Of a DNA stretch of 64,000 nt, positions 1 to 8,284 are shown piece by piece. Position 1 is the stretch's first letter; each line of letters opens with the position of its first letter. Location of the stretch: positions 111,646 to 175,645 of the forward strand of contig NZ_VSLG01000005.1 in NCBI RefSeq assembly GCF_008919445.1, written 5' to 3'. The notes below the pieces were generated by a model. It saw nothing but the letters and a program-made list of their open reading frames with translations, was not told the origin of the DNA and made no database searches. The stretch is from Serinicoccus kebangsaanensis (GTDB lineage: Bacteria; Actinomycetota; Actinomycetes; Actinomycetales; Dermatophilaceae). Made by a program: the position numbers and the translations under genes.

Positions 1-1
1 G

Positions 2-550
2 CCGCTGCCACCGGGCACGCTGCCGACGCTGTGGCAGGACGACGAGCGCTACGTCTCCTCCTACCTGTCCGCCTACGACGGCTACTACCTGTCCGGCGAC
101 GGGGGCCATGTGGACGAGCGCGGCTACGTCTTCGTCATGGGCCGCACCGACGACGTGCTCAACGTGGCCGGGCACCGGCTGTCCACCGGGTCCCTGGAGG
201 AGGCCCTCGCAGGGCACCCGGCGGTCGCCGAGTGCGCCGTGATCGGCGTCGCGGACCAGCTCAAGGGCCAGGTGCCGCGCGCGCTCGTCGTGCTCAAGTC
301 CGGCGTGGACCTGGACGACGCGGGCGTGGCCCGGCTGCAGGAGGAGCTGGTGGCCCGGGTGCGCTCCGAGGTGGGTGCGGTCGCCTCGCTGCGCCGGGTC
401 GACGTCGTGGACGGGCTGCCCAAGACCCGCTCGGGCAAGATCCTGCGCCGGACCATGCGCCAGCTCGCCGACGGTGAGACCCCGATGGTCCCCTCCACCA
501 TCGAGGACGTCGCCGTGCTCGACGCCCTGCGGCCGGTGCTGCAGGGGTAG
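2..550 (+). CDS. acyl-CoA synthetase, C-terminal part (propionyl-/acetyl-CoA synthetase type)
   Basis: This is the 3' end of a gene that begins left of the window; the open frame runs from base 2 to the TAG at 548-550. It encodes the C-terminal part of an ANL-superfamily adenylate-forming enzyme, which activates a short-chain acid with ATP and CoA. Visible motifs are YYLSGDGG (the adenylation-core YxxGD-like motif), the hinge GRTDDVLNVAGHRLST, and the C-terminal PKTRSGKILRR loop with the catalytic lysine that is commonly acetylated. The wording of these motifs is closest to the propionyl-CoA synthetase/ACSS3 branch. The substrate call (propionate rather than acetate) is inference, because the substrate pocket lies outside the window. 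Confidence 0.85.
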   Translation, partial: PLPPGTLPTLWQDDERYVSSYLSAYDGYYLSGDGGHVDERGYVFVMGRTDDVLNVAGHRLSTGSLEEALAGHPAVAECAVIGVADQLKGQVPRALVVLKSGVDLDDAGVARLQEELVARVRSEVGAVASLRRVDVVDGLPKTRSGKILRRTMRQLADGETPMVPSTIEDVAVLDALRPVLQG

Positions 551-632
551 CTCGGCAGCGTCCCGACCCGGGCGGAGACGTCCCCGCCCCCGGCCCTGTG
601 GACAAGTTCTGCGGCGGAGGCGCCGTCCTGCC

Positions 633-638
633 TAGCCT
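633..638 (+). promoter_or_regulatory. candidate -10 box (TAGCCT) of the WXG100-like module
   Basis: TAGCCT fits the actinobacterial TANNNT -10 pattern and lies about 50 nt before the GTG at 689, implying a short 5' UTR. A G-rich Shine-Dalgarno-like stretch (GAGGGGG, 674-681) precedes the start. No convincing -35 hexamer is seen. The rest of the 551-688 gap shows no gene. Confidence 0.35.
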
Positions 639-688
639 CGGAGCGAGCCGGGCGATGCGGATCCGGCCCGGAGCGAGGGGGTGCGCAG

Positions 689-964
689 GTGGGACAGGTC
701 GTGCAGGTGGACGGCGACCGGCTGGCGGCGATGGCGCAGGAGCAGGCGGCGGCGGGAGCTGCGCTGGACGACCTGGCCGAGGGGGTCGCCCGGCTGCTCG
801 GGATGGTCGCGGAGGGCAGCGGCGGTGGCAGCCTCGCCGACGCGGCGCGCACGGTGGCGGGGCAGTGGCGTGCTGGCCTGCACCTGGTGGCGGAGCAGGG
901 GCACGCTCTCGCCCGGGCCACCGCCAGGCGCGCGCGGACTACGCGGGGGTGGAGCAGCTGCTGA
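689..964 (+). CDS. WXG100/ESX-like small helical protein, probably frameshifted
   Basis: The reading frame from GTG 689 encodes 91 residues, mostly amphipathic helix, with a Gly-rich hinge (EGSGGGS) and an AGQWRAG segment. Size and helix-hinge-helix look resemble WXG100-type secreted proteins; the exact W-x-G triplet is absent. The last residues (RRARTTRGWSSC) are out of character. A shift by one base near 920-924 would instead give HALARATRQARADYAGVEQL and a stop at 1000-1002, which makes a GTGA overlap with the next gene. That ending fits the family and the tight gene spacing far better. So this is either a one-base deletion in the strain, a sequencing error, or recoding. The WXG100 assignment is inference from shape and neighbours. 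Confidence 0.5.
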   Translation: MGQVVQVDGDRLAAMAQEQAAAGAALDDLAEGVARLLGMVAEGSGGGSLADAARTVAGQWRAGLHLVAEQGHALARATARRARTTRGWSSC

Positions 965-998
965 CCGAGCAGTGGCGTCCGGGCCTCAGGTGGATGCC

Positions 999-2396
999 GT
1001 GAGCAGCTCGGTCCTGGCGTGCTCGCCGGACGAGCTGGAGCGCACCGCCAGACTGCTGCGTGAGGCAGGCTCGGAGATCGAGGCCGTCGCGGGGCGCCTG
1101 CTGTCCAGCAGCCCCACGCCGGACGGTTGGGCCGGGTTGGCCGCCCTGCAGGCGAGCGCGCGGGTGCAGGCCCTGCACCGGGTGACCCGGTCGGCGGCCG
1201 GTCCACCGCAGGAGGCCGCGGCGGCGGTGCAGCAGTGCGCCGGGGTCGCCCGCAGCGCAGGGGAGCAGGTGCGCCGGTGGCACCGCGTGGGGGAGCGCAG
1301 GCTGGCGGAGTCGGTCGCGCTGCGGGCACCGGGGCCGCCCCCGGAGCCCGCCCTGGAGGCGCTCTGGCGACGACGGCTCGAGCAGCTGCAGCACGAGATC
1401 GACACCGCCCGGCGGCGGGTGGACGCCGCGGAGGACGACTTCCGGTCCGCCCAGGAGACGGCCGCCCGACGGGTGCGCACCGCGTGGGAGGTCATCCAGG
1501 ACCTGCGCTCGATCCGGGACATCCCCTCGAACGCCCTGCAGGCGGCGGGGTATGCCTGGAGCACCGTCGAGCGGGGGATCCGCACCACGCAGGTAGTGGT
1601 GCAGCTGGCCCGCGCCCGCTGGGCCCGCGCCACGGCCGTGCGCCTCCAGGCGCTGCATCGCGCCCAGCAGGCCTTGGCCCGGCTCGGCGCTCTCGGCCGG
1701 TGGCGTCATGCCCCGAGGCTGTTCTCGAGGATCCGGCTGGTGCCCGGGCCGGTCGGCATGGTGGCGGCGTGGTTCACCGCCTGGTCCGACCTGCGGGACG
1801 GCGGGGGTTATGCGGGGTGGCGGGGCGGCACCACCCGCGTCCTGGCCGGTCTCGGCTTGGCTGGCGGGGTGATGGTCCTCACCACACCGGCGTTCCCCCT
1901 CCTCGGCGCCGCCGGAGTGGGCCTGCTCACCCTCTACCAGGCGTGGTCGGCGGGCAACGCCGCCTACGACGGGGCGGTGGTCGCGCTGCGCTACCTGCGA
2001 CGGTATGCCGTCCCGCGCCTGCGCGACCTGGGCCAGGCGACCCTGCTGGCGCACCGTCGTGCCGTGGGACGGCTCCGTTCCGCCCGCGACACGGTGCGCC
2101 TCGCACGCGTGGCGCTGGCGCTGGAGGCCGGTCGCCGGATGACGCAGGTGCGGGACGCGACGGCCCCGGTGCTGGAGCGCCTCGACGACCCCGTGCACCG
2201 CGTCGTCGGGCTCCCACCGGGAGGGCCGGTGCGCCTGCCCACCCGGGAGGTCGTCGACCGGGTGCTGGGCAGGCTCCCGGACGTCGGGCCGCTGCGGCAC
2301 TGGTGGCGGCAGGCGGGGGACCCGATCCTCATGCCGGTCGTCCCGCTGCCACCCGGGCTGGGGGGTCCGGTCCGGCTGGGGCGGTGGTGGCCCTGA
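999..2396 (+). CDS. large WXG-motif protein with central glycine-rich hydrophobic segments (candidate T7SS effector)
   Basis: The protein has 465 residues from GTG 999, and the frame-restored small gene upstream would overlap this start by 4 bases. The N-terminal ~110 residues form an Ala/Arg/Glu-rich helical region containing D-G-W-A-G, an authentic W-x-G. Residues ~120-190 are strongly charged and predicted coiled coil. Two hydrophobic stretches follow near residues 240-320 (VLAGLGLAGGVMVLTT and LLGAAGVGLLTLYQAW) with GxxxG-like spacing. A basic helical tail ends in Pro/Gly/Trp-rich sequence. No signal peptide and no known enzymatic toxin domain is seen. The layout, a WXG head followed by a possible membrane-inserting glycine-zipper region, resembles LXG/WXG effectors, but this is inference. 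It could equally be a structural or secretion-associated protein. Confidence 0.5.
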   Translation: MSSSVLACSPDELERTARLLREAGSEIEAVAGRLLSSSPTPDGWAGLAALQASARVQALHRVTRSAAGPPQEAAAAVQQCAGVARSAGEQVRRWHRVGERRLAESVALRAPGPPPEPALEALWRRRLEQLQHEIDTARRRVDAAEDDFRSAQETAARRVRTAWEVIQDLRSIRDIPSNALQAAGYAWSTVERGIRTTQVVVQLARARWARATAVRLQALHRAQQALARLGALGRWRHAPRLFSRIRLVPGPVGMVAAWFTAWSDLRDGGGYAGWRGGTTRVLAGLGLAGGVMVLTTPAFPLLGAAGVGLLTLYQAWSAGNAAYDGAVVALRYLRRYAVPRLRDLGQATLLAHRRAVGRLRSARDTVRLARVALALEAGRRMTQVRDATAPVLERLDDPVHRVVGLPPGGPVRLPTREVVDRVLGRLPDVGPLRHWWRQAGDPILMPVVPLPPGLGGPVRLGRWWP

Positions 2397-3214
2397 CCGG
2401 CGGGTCCGAGGAGCGAGAACCGGACGACGGGGCCGAGGGTCCCGGCCCGCTGCTGGTGGTGACCCCGGCCGAGCTCGAGCTGCTGGAGGACGCGCACGCG
2501 GCCCACCTCGGTCTGGAGGGCCCTGCGGGCGGCCCCGCTGACGGTCAGGGCCAGGGACGCCCGCCCGCACGGGGCCGGGCCGGACGGACCGAGGCGCTCC
2601 GGTCGCTCCAGGGCCGCGGTGTGCTGGACGCGCAGGCCCGGCTGGTCGCCGGCAGCGCCGTGGCCGACCTCGTGCTGGTCCTGCTCGACGTGCGGGTCTC
2701 GGCGCAGGCCCTGCTCGTGGTCGAGCGACGGCTGGCGGGATCGGAGCACCAGGCGGACCTGCGGCTGCTGCACCTGGTCGAGTCCGGCGGCGTGGTCGAG
2801 GACCTGCACCCCCAGGGGTGGCACGCGCTGGACCTGTGCCTCGAGCCGGCCGAGCTGGCGGACCGGGCGCTCGAGCCGATGCTGCCGCCGGACGCGGCCC
2901 CGGGCGGCGGGGAGCCGATCACCCTCGACACGGGTGACCCCGACCCGTCGACCGCCCGGCTCTCGGCCTCCGTCCTGGCCGAGCTCACCCTGGTGCGACC
3001 CGACGGCAGGCCCGAGGCATCGGTCCTGCTGGCGGTCGGGGAGAGGGGGTGCCACCTGGCCCACCGGGAGGATCTGGACGAGGCGACGCGACGCGGGAGC
3101 GGGGCACTGGTCTTCACGCCGGTCGCGCCCGACACGGTGCGCGAGCTGGTGCGGGGCTGGGTGCGCCGCGTCGTGACCCCCGCCGATCCGGACGGGCCTA
3201 CCCTGGTCCGGTGA
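2384..3214 (+). CDS. EspG-like ESX secretion-associated protein (tentative)
   Basis: This gene starts at GTG 2384 or 2387, overlapping the end of the preceding WXG-type gene, and stops at TGA 3212-3214. About 275 residues with no signal peptide or membrane segment. The opening (VVTPAELELLEDA), the RTEALRSLQGRGVLDAQ block and the following alternating hydrophobic strands recall actinobacterial EspG-family proteins, cytosolic chaperones that bind PE/PPE or WXG-type substrates of type VII secretion. The three genes are translationally coupled, which supports a substrate-plus-chaperone module. No EccC ATPase or other core component is present in this window. The family assignment is by pattern only. 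Confidence 0.4.
   Translation: MVALTGGSEEREPDDGAEGPGPLLVVTPAELELLEDAHAAHLGLEGPAGGPADGQGQGRPPARGRAGRTEALRSLQGRGVLDAQARLVAGSAVADLVLVLLDVRVSAQALLVVERRLAGSEHQADLRLLHLVESGGVVEDLHPQGWHALDLCLEPAELADRALEPMLPPDAAPGGGEPITLDTGDPDPSTARLSASVLAELTLVRPDGRPEASVLLAVGERGCHLAHREDLDEATRRGSGALVFTPVAPDTVRELVRGWVRRVVTPADPDGPTLVR
3199..3204 (+). promoter_or_regulatory. -10 box (TACCCT) for a leaderless exporter transcript
   Basis: TACCCT lies exactly 6 nt before the GTG at 3211, the spacing that places the transcription start on the start codon. It sits inside the 3' end of the preceding gene, so the exporter probably has its own promoter despite the 4-base overlap. Confidence 0.4.
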
Positions 3215-4464
3215 CCCACCCGCACCCCGACCCCGAGGGCTCGCAGCTGACCCGCACGGTGCTGCTGCGGATGGCCGGCGAGCTGGCGGCCTCGGGCGAG
3301 CCGGTGGTCGACGTCGAGCGTGCGGTGCGCTCGCTGGGCCGGGGAGCGGGATACCCCGACGTCCAGGTCGCCACCAGCCCGACCGCCGTCTTCCTCAGCC
3401 TGAGCGCCGGCTCCGCGGCATCCATCGCGCCGGTGCGGGGGCCGCTCCGCCTGGACCAGTGCGCCGCGGTCCACGCCGTCCGGCACTTCCTGGACACCGG
3501 ACGTCTCACCCTCGCCCAGGCGGACCAGGAGCTGGATGCCATCCGTGCGCTGCCGCACCCCTATCCGGGCTGGGTGCGCCACCTGGGCCTGATGGGCGTC
3601 TCCGTCGGGCTGTCCCTCATCCTGCAGCCCGGTCTGCCCAACGTCGCGGTCGCCGCGCTCGGATCGGTCCTCGTCAGCCTGCTCATGACGCAGGCGGGCC
3701 GGCATACCGTGCTCGGCTCGCTGCTGCCCTCGCTCGCGGCGTTCACCGCCGCCCTGCTCGCCTTCGGCGCCTACCAGCTCGACCTGCTGGACGGTCCGCT
3801 GCGCACCCTCATCTGCCCGCTCGCCGTCCTGCTCCCCGGAGCGCTGCTGGTGACCGGGGTCAGCGAGCTGGCCCAGGGGGCGATGGTCGCAGGAGCCTCA
3901 CGGGTGTTCTACGGCATGGTGCAGCTCGGGCTCTTCTCCCTCGGCGTGGTCGGTGCCTCCATGGTGCTCGGGGTCGACGAGGGCGCCTTCGCCAACGTGC
4001 GGGTGGCGGGGCCGGGGATCTGGGTCGCCCCCCTCGGCCTCGTGCTCATCACGCTCGGGCTCACCCTGGCCGAGGCCCTGCCGTGGTCCCTGCTGCGGTG
4101 GTCCGGGCTGGTGCTCGTGCTCACCTTCGCGGCCCAGCTCGCGGGTCAGCAGAGCGCGTCGTCCCTGCCCATCGGCGGGTTCACCGGCGCCGTCGTCGCC
4201 TCCTTCGTCCCCTCGTTGCTCAGCCGGGTGCGGGAGGACGTGCCGCGACTCGTGGCCTTCCTGCCCTCCTTCTGGCTGCTCGTGCCCGGCACCGTCGGCC
4301 TCATGGGTGTCAGCCAGGTGGGCGTCGGCAGCGGCGGGGCGGCCACGCTGCTCGGCGCGGTGGGGATCGTGGCCTCGATCGCGCTCGGTCTGCTCATCGG
4401 CTCGGCACTCGCCCTGCCCCTGTCCCGGCCTGCCTCGACCTGGCGACGGCGCGGGGCACAATGA
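3211..4464 (+). CDS. threonine/serine exporter family protein (ThrE-like)
   Basis: 417 residues from GTG 3211, overlapping the previous stop as GTGA. The N-terminal ~120 residues form a soluble domain ([21 protein letters not shown] opening) typical of the ThrE/DUF1212 family. It is followed by about ten hydrophobic segments arranged as two five-helix halves (ThrE and ThrE_2 types fused, as in Corynebacterium ThrE). ThrE proteins export threonine and serine across the cytoplasmic membrane. Length and order of parts are normal for the fused form. The soluble head plus long membrane part makes the family call secure; the exported substrate is not proven by sequence. Confidence 0.85.
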   Translation: MTHPHPDPEGSQLTRTVLLRMAGELAASGEPVVDVERAVRSLGRGAGYPDVQVATSPTAVFLSLSAGSAASIAPVRGPLRLDQCAAVHAVRHFLDTGRLTLAQADQELDAIRALPHPYPGWVRHLGLMGVSVGLSLILQPGLPNVAVAALGSVLVSLLMTQAGRHTVLGSLLPSLAAFTAALLAFGAYQLDLLDGPLRTLICPLAVLLPGALLVTGVSELAQGAMVAGASRVFYGMVQLGLFSLGVVGASMVLGVDEGAFANVRVAGPGIWVAPLGLVLITLGLTLAEALPWSLLRWSGLVLVLTFAAQLAGQQSASSLPIGGFTGAVVASFVPSLLSRVREDVPRLVAFLPSFWLLVPGTVGLMGVSQVGVGSGGAATLLGAVGIVASIALGLLIGSALALPLSRPASTWRRRGAQ

Positions 4465-4468
4465 CCGG

Positions 4469-5683
4469 GTGAGTTCGCGCAGCCTGACCCTGCTCGGGTC
4501 GACCGGGTCGATCGGCACCCAGGCCGTCGACGTGATCCGTGCGAACCCGGACCGGTTCCGGGTGCGGGCCGTGTCCGCCGGTGGGCGGGACCTCGGGGCC
4601 CTGGCCCGGCAGGCGGTCGAGCTGCAGGTGGAGCAGGTGGCCGTCGCCCGCGACGACGACCGGGCGCACGCCGAGCTCACCGCCGCCGTCGAGGAGGCGG
4701 CACGGGCGGCCGGGCTCGCGGCATACCGGCCGGAGGTGCTCACGGGTCCCCGGGCCGCGGAGCACGTCGCCGGCAACGGCGCCGATGTTGTGCTCAACGG
4801 CATCACCGGGAGCATCGGGTTGCGACCCACCCTCGCCGCGCTGGAAGCCGGGAGCACCCTGGCGCTCGCCAACAAGGAGTCGCTCATCGTCGGCGGCCGG
4901 CTGGTGACGCAGGCCGCGGCTCCCGGGCAGATCGTCCCGGTCGACTCCGAGCACAGCGCCATCGCCCAGTCGCTGCGCTCCGGTCGCGAGCGCGAGGTGC
5001 GCAAGCTGGTGCTGACCGCCAGCGGTGGGCCGTTCCGCGGCAGGTCTCGTGCGGAGCTGGCCGACGTCACCCCGGAGCAAGCGCTGGCGCACCCGACCTG
5101 GGACATGGGCCTGGTGGTGACGACCAACTCGGCCACCCTGGTGAACAAGGGCCTGGAGCTGATCGAGGCCCACCTGCTCTTCGACGTGCCCTTCGACGCG
5201 ATCGAGGTCGTGGTCCACCCGCAGTCCGTGGTGCACTCCATGGTCGAGTTCGTCGACGGGTCGACCATCGCCCAGGCCTCACCGCCGACGATGCACATCC
5301 CCATCGCCCTGGGTCTGGCCTGGCCGGACCGGCTCCCCGACGTGGCACCGGCCTGCGACTGGACCCGCGCGACGTCGTGGGACTTCCTGCCGCTGGACGA
5401 CGAGGCGTTCCCCGCGGTGCGGCTGGCCGAGCAGGTCGGTCGTGCCGGAGGCACGGCACCGGCGGTCTACAACGCGGCCAACGAGGTCTGTGTGGCTGCC
5501 TTCCACCGTGGTGAGCTGCCCTTCCTGGGCATCGTCGACGTGGTCGGGGAGGTGGTGGACCAGCACGTCGGGAACCTCGGGGGCGGCTCGGATGTTGATC
5601 TGGGGGTGGACGACGTGCTGGCTGCCGACGGCTGGGCCAGGGGTGCCGCCGCGCGTAGAATCGAGACCCGTTCCCGGGACTGA
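4469..5683 (+). CDS. dxr: 1-deoxy-D-xylulose-5-phosphate reductoisomerase
   Basis: Dxr converts DXP to MEP with NADPH, the first committed step of the MEP isoprenoid pathway. The 404-residue product starts at GTG 4469 and shows the NADPH-binding GSTGSIG at residues 10-16, the NKESLI motif, PVDSEHSA with the metal-binding acid residues, and the ASGGPF segment. Length is normal. A CACAAT box 6 nt before the GTG suggests a leaderless transcript. The gene lies just upstream of the site-2 protease and ispG, the usual actinobacterial arrangement, so two MEP enzymes are encoded within 4 kb. Confidence 0.97.
   Translation: MSSRSLTLLGSTGSIGTQAVDVIRANPDRFRVRAVSAGGRDLGALARQAVELQVEQVAVARDDDRAHAELTAAVEEAARAAGLAAYRPEVLTGPRAAEHVAGNGADVVLNGITGSIGLRPTLAALEAGSTLALANKESLIVGGRLVTQAAAPGQIVPVDSEHSAIAQSLRSGREREVRKLVLTASGGPFRGRSRAELADVTPEQALAHPTWDMGLVVTTNSATLVNKGLELIEAHLLFDVPFDAIEVVVHPQSVVHSMVEFVDGSTIAQASPPTMHIPIALGLAWPDRLPDVAPACDWTRATSWDFLPLDDEAFPAVRLAEQVGRAGGTAPAVYNAANEVCVAAFHRGELPFLGIVDVVGEVVDQHVGNLGGGSDVDLGVDDVLAADGWARGAAARRIETRSRD
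5656..5661 (+). promoter_or_regulatory. -10 box (TAGAAT) before the site-2 protease gene
   Basis: TAGAAT is a good TANNNT box inside the last codons of dxr. A start of transcription near 5668 would give a ~33-nt leader containing the AAGGAG ribosome-binding site at about 5686-5691 for the ATG at 5701. Confidence 0.45.
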
Positions 5684-5700
5684 CCAAGGAGTCCGCTCTC

Positions 5701-7023
5701 ATGCTCTACCTGCTCGGTGTGGTCGTGATCTTCGTCGGCATCGCCGCGTCGATCGCGCTGCACGAGATCGGGCACCTCGTCCCGGCGAAGCTGTTCCGGG
5801 TCCGGTGCACGCAGTACATGGTGGGCTTCGGCCCGACCCTGTGGTCGAGGCGACGCGGCGAGACGGAGTACGGCCTGAAGGCGATCCCGCTCGGCGGCTA
5901 CGTGCGGATGATCGGCATGTTCCCGCCCCGTCCCGGTGACGGCGGCAAGGTCCGAGCCAGCAGCTCCAACCCCATGCACCTCATGGTCGAGCAGGCGCGC
6001 CAGGACTCCCTCGAGGAGATCGGTCCCGGCGACGAGGACCGGGTGTTCTACCGGCTGCCGGTGTGGAAGCGGGTCGTCGTCATGGCCGGAGGGCCGCTGA
6101 TGAACCTCGCGATCAGCGCGGTGCTCATCACGCTGCTCATGACCATGCAGGGCCTGCCCGTGGTGACGTCCCAGGTCAGCCAGGTCGCCGCGTGCGCCAA
6201 CACCGACGTCTCCGACGACGACTGCGCCGGTCAGGAGGCCTCGCCCGCGGCCGCCGCCGGGTTCGAGGTCGGTGACACCATCCTCGCCGTCGACGGTGTG
6301 CCGGTGGACGACTGGGCCGCCACCACCTACGCGATCCAGAACGCCGGGGAGCAGGCCACCTTCGTCATCGAGCGGGACGGGGCTCGGCAGGAGCTCACGG
6401 CGGACCTGGTGCAGCGCGAGCTGGCGCTGATGGGGGCCGACGGCATGCCGGTCGTGGACGAGGAGGGCGAGCGGGTCTACGGGCAGGCGAGCTTCCTCGG
6501 GGCCTCGCCGACGCTGGACCACGACCCGCAACCGATCACCGCGGTCCCGGGCATGGTCGGGGGGATGTTCACCGAGACCGCGGGCATCGTCCTCACCCTG
6601 CCGCAGCGCCTGGTCGACGTCTCGCAGGCCGCCTTCGGCATCGAGGAGCGTGACCCCAACGGGCCGATGTCTGTGGTGGGCGTGGGCCGGATCGCGGGTG
6701 ACGTCACGCAGAACGGCATCGAGGGCCTGGTCGAGAGCGCGGAGGAGCGGTTCTGGCTGCTCGTCTCCGTCCTCGCCTCGCTGAACATGGCGCTGTTCGT
6801 CTTCAACCTCATCCCGCTGCTCCCGCTGGACGGCGGCCACATCGCCGGAGCCCTGTGGGAGAGCGTGAAGAAGGCCTGGGCGAGGGTCTTCCGCCGACCC
6901 GACCCCGGTCCGGTGGACACCGCCGCGGCACTGCCGGTCGCGTATGCCGTGGCGATCGGGCTGCTCGGGATGACGGCACTGCTCATCTACGCCGACATCG
7001 TGCGGCCGGTGCAGCTGGGCTGA
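5701..7023 (+). CDS. rseP: RseP/Rip1-type membrane site-2 zinc metalloprotease (M50)
   Basis: An intramembrane protease that cleaves membrane-bound anti-sigma factors and other substrates. The 440-residue protein has the zinc motif HEIGH at residues 21-25 in the first membrane helix, and the LDG motif (PLLPLDGGH, around residue 377) in a late helix that supplies the third metal ligand. Between them lies a PDZ-like domain (VGDTILAVDGVPV, about 191-204) and an unusual Cys-containing acidic insert (residues ~164-176). A final membrane segment closes the protein. Position between dxr and ispG is conserved in actinobacteria. No anti-sigma substrate is encoded nearby. Confidence 0.93.
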   Translation: MLYLLGVVVIFVGIAASIALHEIGHLVPAKLFRVRCTQYMVGFGPTLWSRRRGETEYGLKAIPLGGYVRMIGMFPPRPGDGGKVRASSSNPMHLMVEQARQDSLEEIGPGDEDRVFYRLPVWKRVVVMAGGPLMNLAISAVLITLLMTMQGLPVVTSQVSQVAACANTDVSDDDCAGQEASPAAAAGFEVGDTILAVDGVPVDDWAATTYAIQNAGEQATFVIERDGARQELTADLVQRELALMGADGMPVVDEEGERVYGQASFLGASPTLDHDPQPITAVPGMVGGMFTETAGIVLTLPQRLVDVSQAAFGIEERDPNGPMSVVGVGRIAGDVTQNGIEGLVESAEERFWLLVSVLASLNMALFVFNLIPLLPLDGGHIAGALWESVKKAWARVFRRPDPGPVDTAAALPVAYAVAIGLLGMTALLIYADIVRPVQLG

Positions 7024-7077
7024 GCGTCCTCAGCGACCGTTCAGGATGCCACCAGCACCGGGTGCGACAATGGGTCC

Positions 7078-8250
7078 ATGACTGCTGGTGTCCCCATCTC
7101 CCTCGGTATGCCCTCCGCCCCGGCCCCGGTGCTGGCGCCCCGGAGGAAGACCCGCAAGATCAAGGTCGGCAAGGTCGAGGTCGGGGGAGACGCCCCCGTC
7201 TCGGTGCAGTCGATGACCACTACCCCGACCACGGACATCAACGCCACGCTGCAGCAGATCGCCGAGCTCACCGCGACCGGCTGCGACATCGTCCGCGTCG
7301 CCTGCCCCACGCAGGACGATGCCGAGGCCCTGCCGGCCATCGCGAGGAAGTCGCAGATCCCGGTCATCGCCGACATCCACTTCCAGCCGAAGTACGTCTT
7401 CGCCGCGATCGACGCCGGCTGCGCCGCGGTCCGGGTCAACCCGGGCAACATCCGCAAGTTCGACGACCAGGTCAAGGAGATCTCGCAGGCCGCCAAGGAC
7501 GCCGGGGTCTCCCTCCGGATCGGGGTGAACGCCGGCTCCCTGGACAAGCGTCTGCTGGAGAAGTACGGCAAGCCGACGGCCGAGGCACTGGTCGAGTCCG
7601 CGGTGTGGGAGGCCAGCCTGTTCGAGGAGCACGACTTCCACGACTTCAAGATCTCGGTGAAGCACAACGACCCGGTCGTCATGGTGCGTGCCTACGAGAT
7701 GCTGGCCGAGCGCGGCGACTGGCCGCTGCACCTCGGTGTCACCGAGGCGGGGCCGGCCTTCCAGGGCACGATCAAGTCGTCGGTGGCCTTCGGGGCCCTG
7801 CTCTCGCAGGGGATCGGCGACACGATCCGTGTCTCGCTCTCCGCCCCGCCGGTGGAGGAGGTCAAGGTCGGCAACCAGATCCTGCAGAGCCTCAACCTCA
7901 AGCCACGCAAGCTGGAGATCGTCTCCTGCCCCTCCTGCGGGCGCGCCCAGGTCGACGTCTACACCCTGGCCGACGAGGTCACCGCGGGCCTGGAGGGCAT
8001 GGAGGTGCCGCTGCGCGTGGCCGTGATGGGCTGCGTCGTCAACGGCCCGGGCGAGGCGCGGGAGGCGGACCTGGGCGTGGCCTCGGGCAACGGCAAGGGG
8101 CAGATCTTCGTCAAGGGCGAGGTGATCAAGACCGTGCCCGAGAGCCAGATCGTCGAGACCCTGATCGAGGAGGCCATGCGGATCGCCGAGGAGATGGGTG
8201 AGATCGACACCGACGGCCAGGCCGCTGCGCCGACGGTCACGGTCGGCTGA
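7078..8250 (+). CDS. ispG: 4-hydroxy-3-methylbut-2-en-1-yl diphosphate synthase (flavodoxin type)
   Basis: IspG (GcpE) reductively converts MEcPP to HMBPP using a [4Fe-4S] cluster, the penultimate MEP pathway step. The 390-residue protein begins with the [15 protein letters not shown] block and carries the cluster ligands Cys284 and Cys287 (CPSC) and Cys319 within GCVVNGPGE. Length fits the bacterial form without the extra central domain. A GACAAT hexamer ends 6 nt before the ATG, so the gene may be read from a leaderless promoter separate from the upstream protease. The substrate-barrel motif VRVNPGNI is intact. Confidence 0.97.
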   Translation: MTAGVPISLGMPSAPAPVLAPRRKTRKIKVGKVEVGGDAPVSVQSMTTTPTTDINATLQQIAELTATGCDIVRVACPTQDDAEALPAIARKSQIPVIADIHFQPKYVFAAIDAGCAAVRVNPGNIRKFDDQVKEISQAAKDAGVSLRIGVNAGSLDKRLLEKYGKPTAEALVESAVWEASLFEEHDFHDFKISVKHNDPVVMVRAYEMLAERGDWPLHLGVTEAGPAFQGTIKSSVAFGALLSQGIGDTIRVSLSAPPVEEVKVGNQILQSLNLKPRKLEIVSCPSCGRAQVDVYTLADEVTAGLEGMEVPLRVAVMGCVVNGPGEAREADLGVASGNGKGQIFVKGEVIKTVPESQIVETLIEEAMRIAEEMGEIDTDGQAAAPTVTVG

Positions 8251-8272
8251 CCCACCGGCCCCGCCGGCCCGG

Positions 8273-8278
8273 TAACGT
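8273..8278 (+). promoter_or_regulatory. -10 box (TAACGT) for a leaderless cupin-GNAT transcript
   Basis: TAACGT ends 6 nt before ATG 8285, giving a predicted transcription start on the start codon. No Shine-Dalgarno sequence is present, which agrees with leaderless expression. Confidence 0.5.
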
Positions 8279-8284
8279 CTGGTC

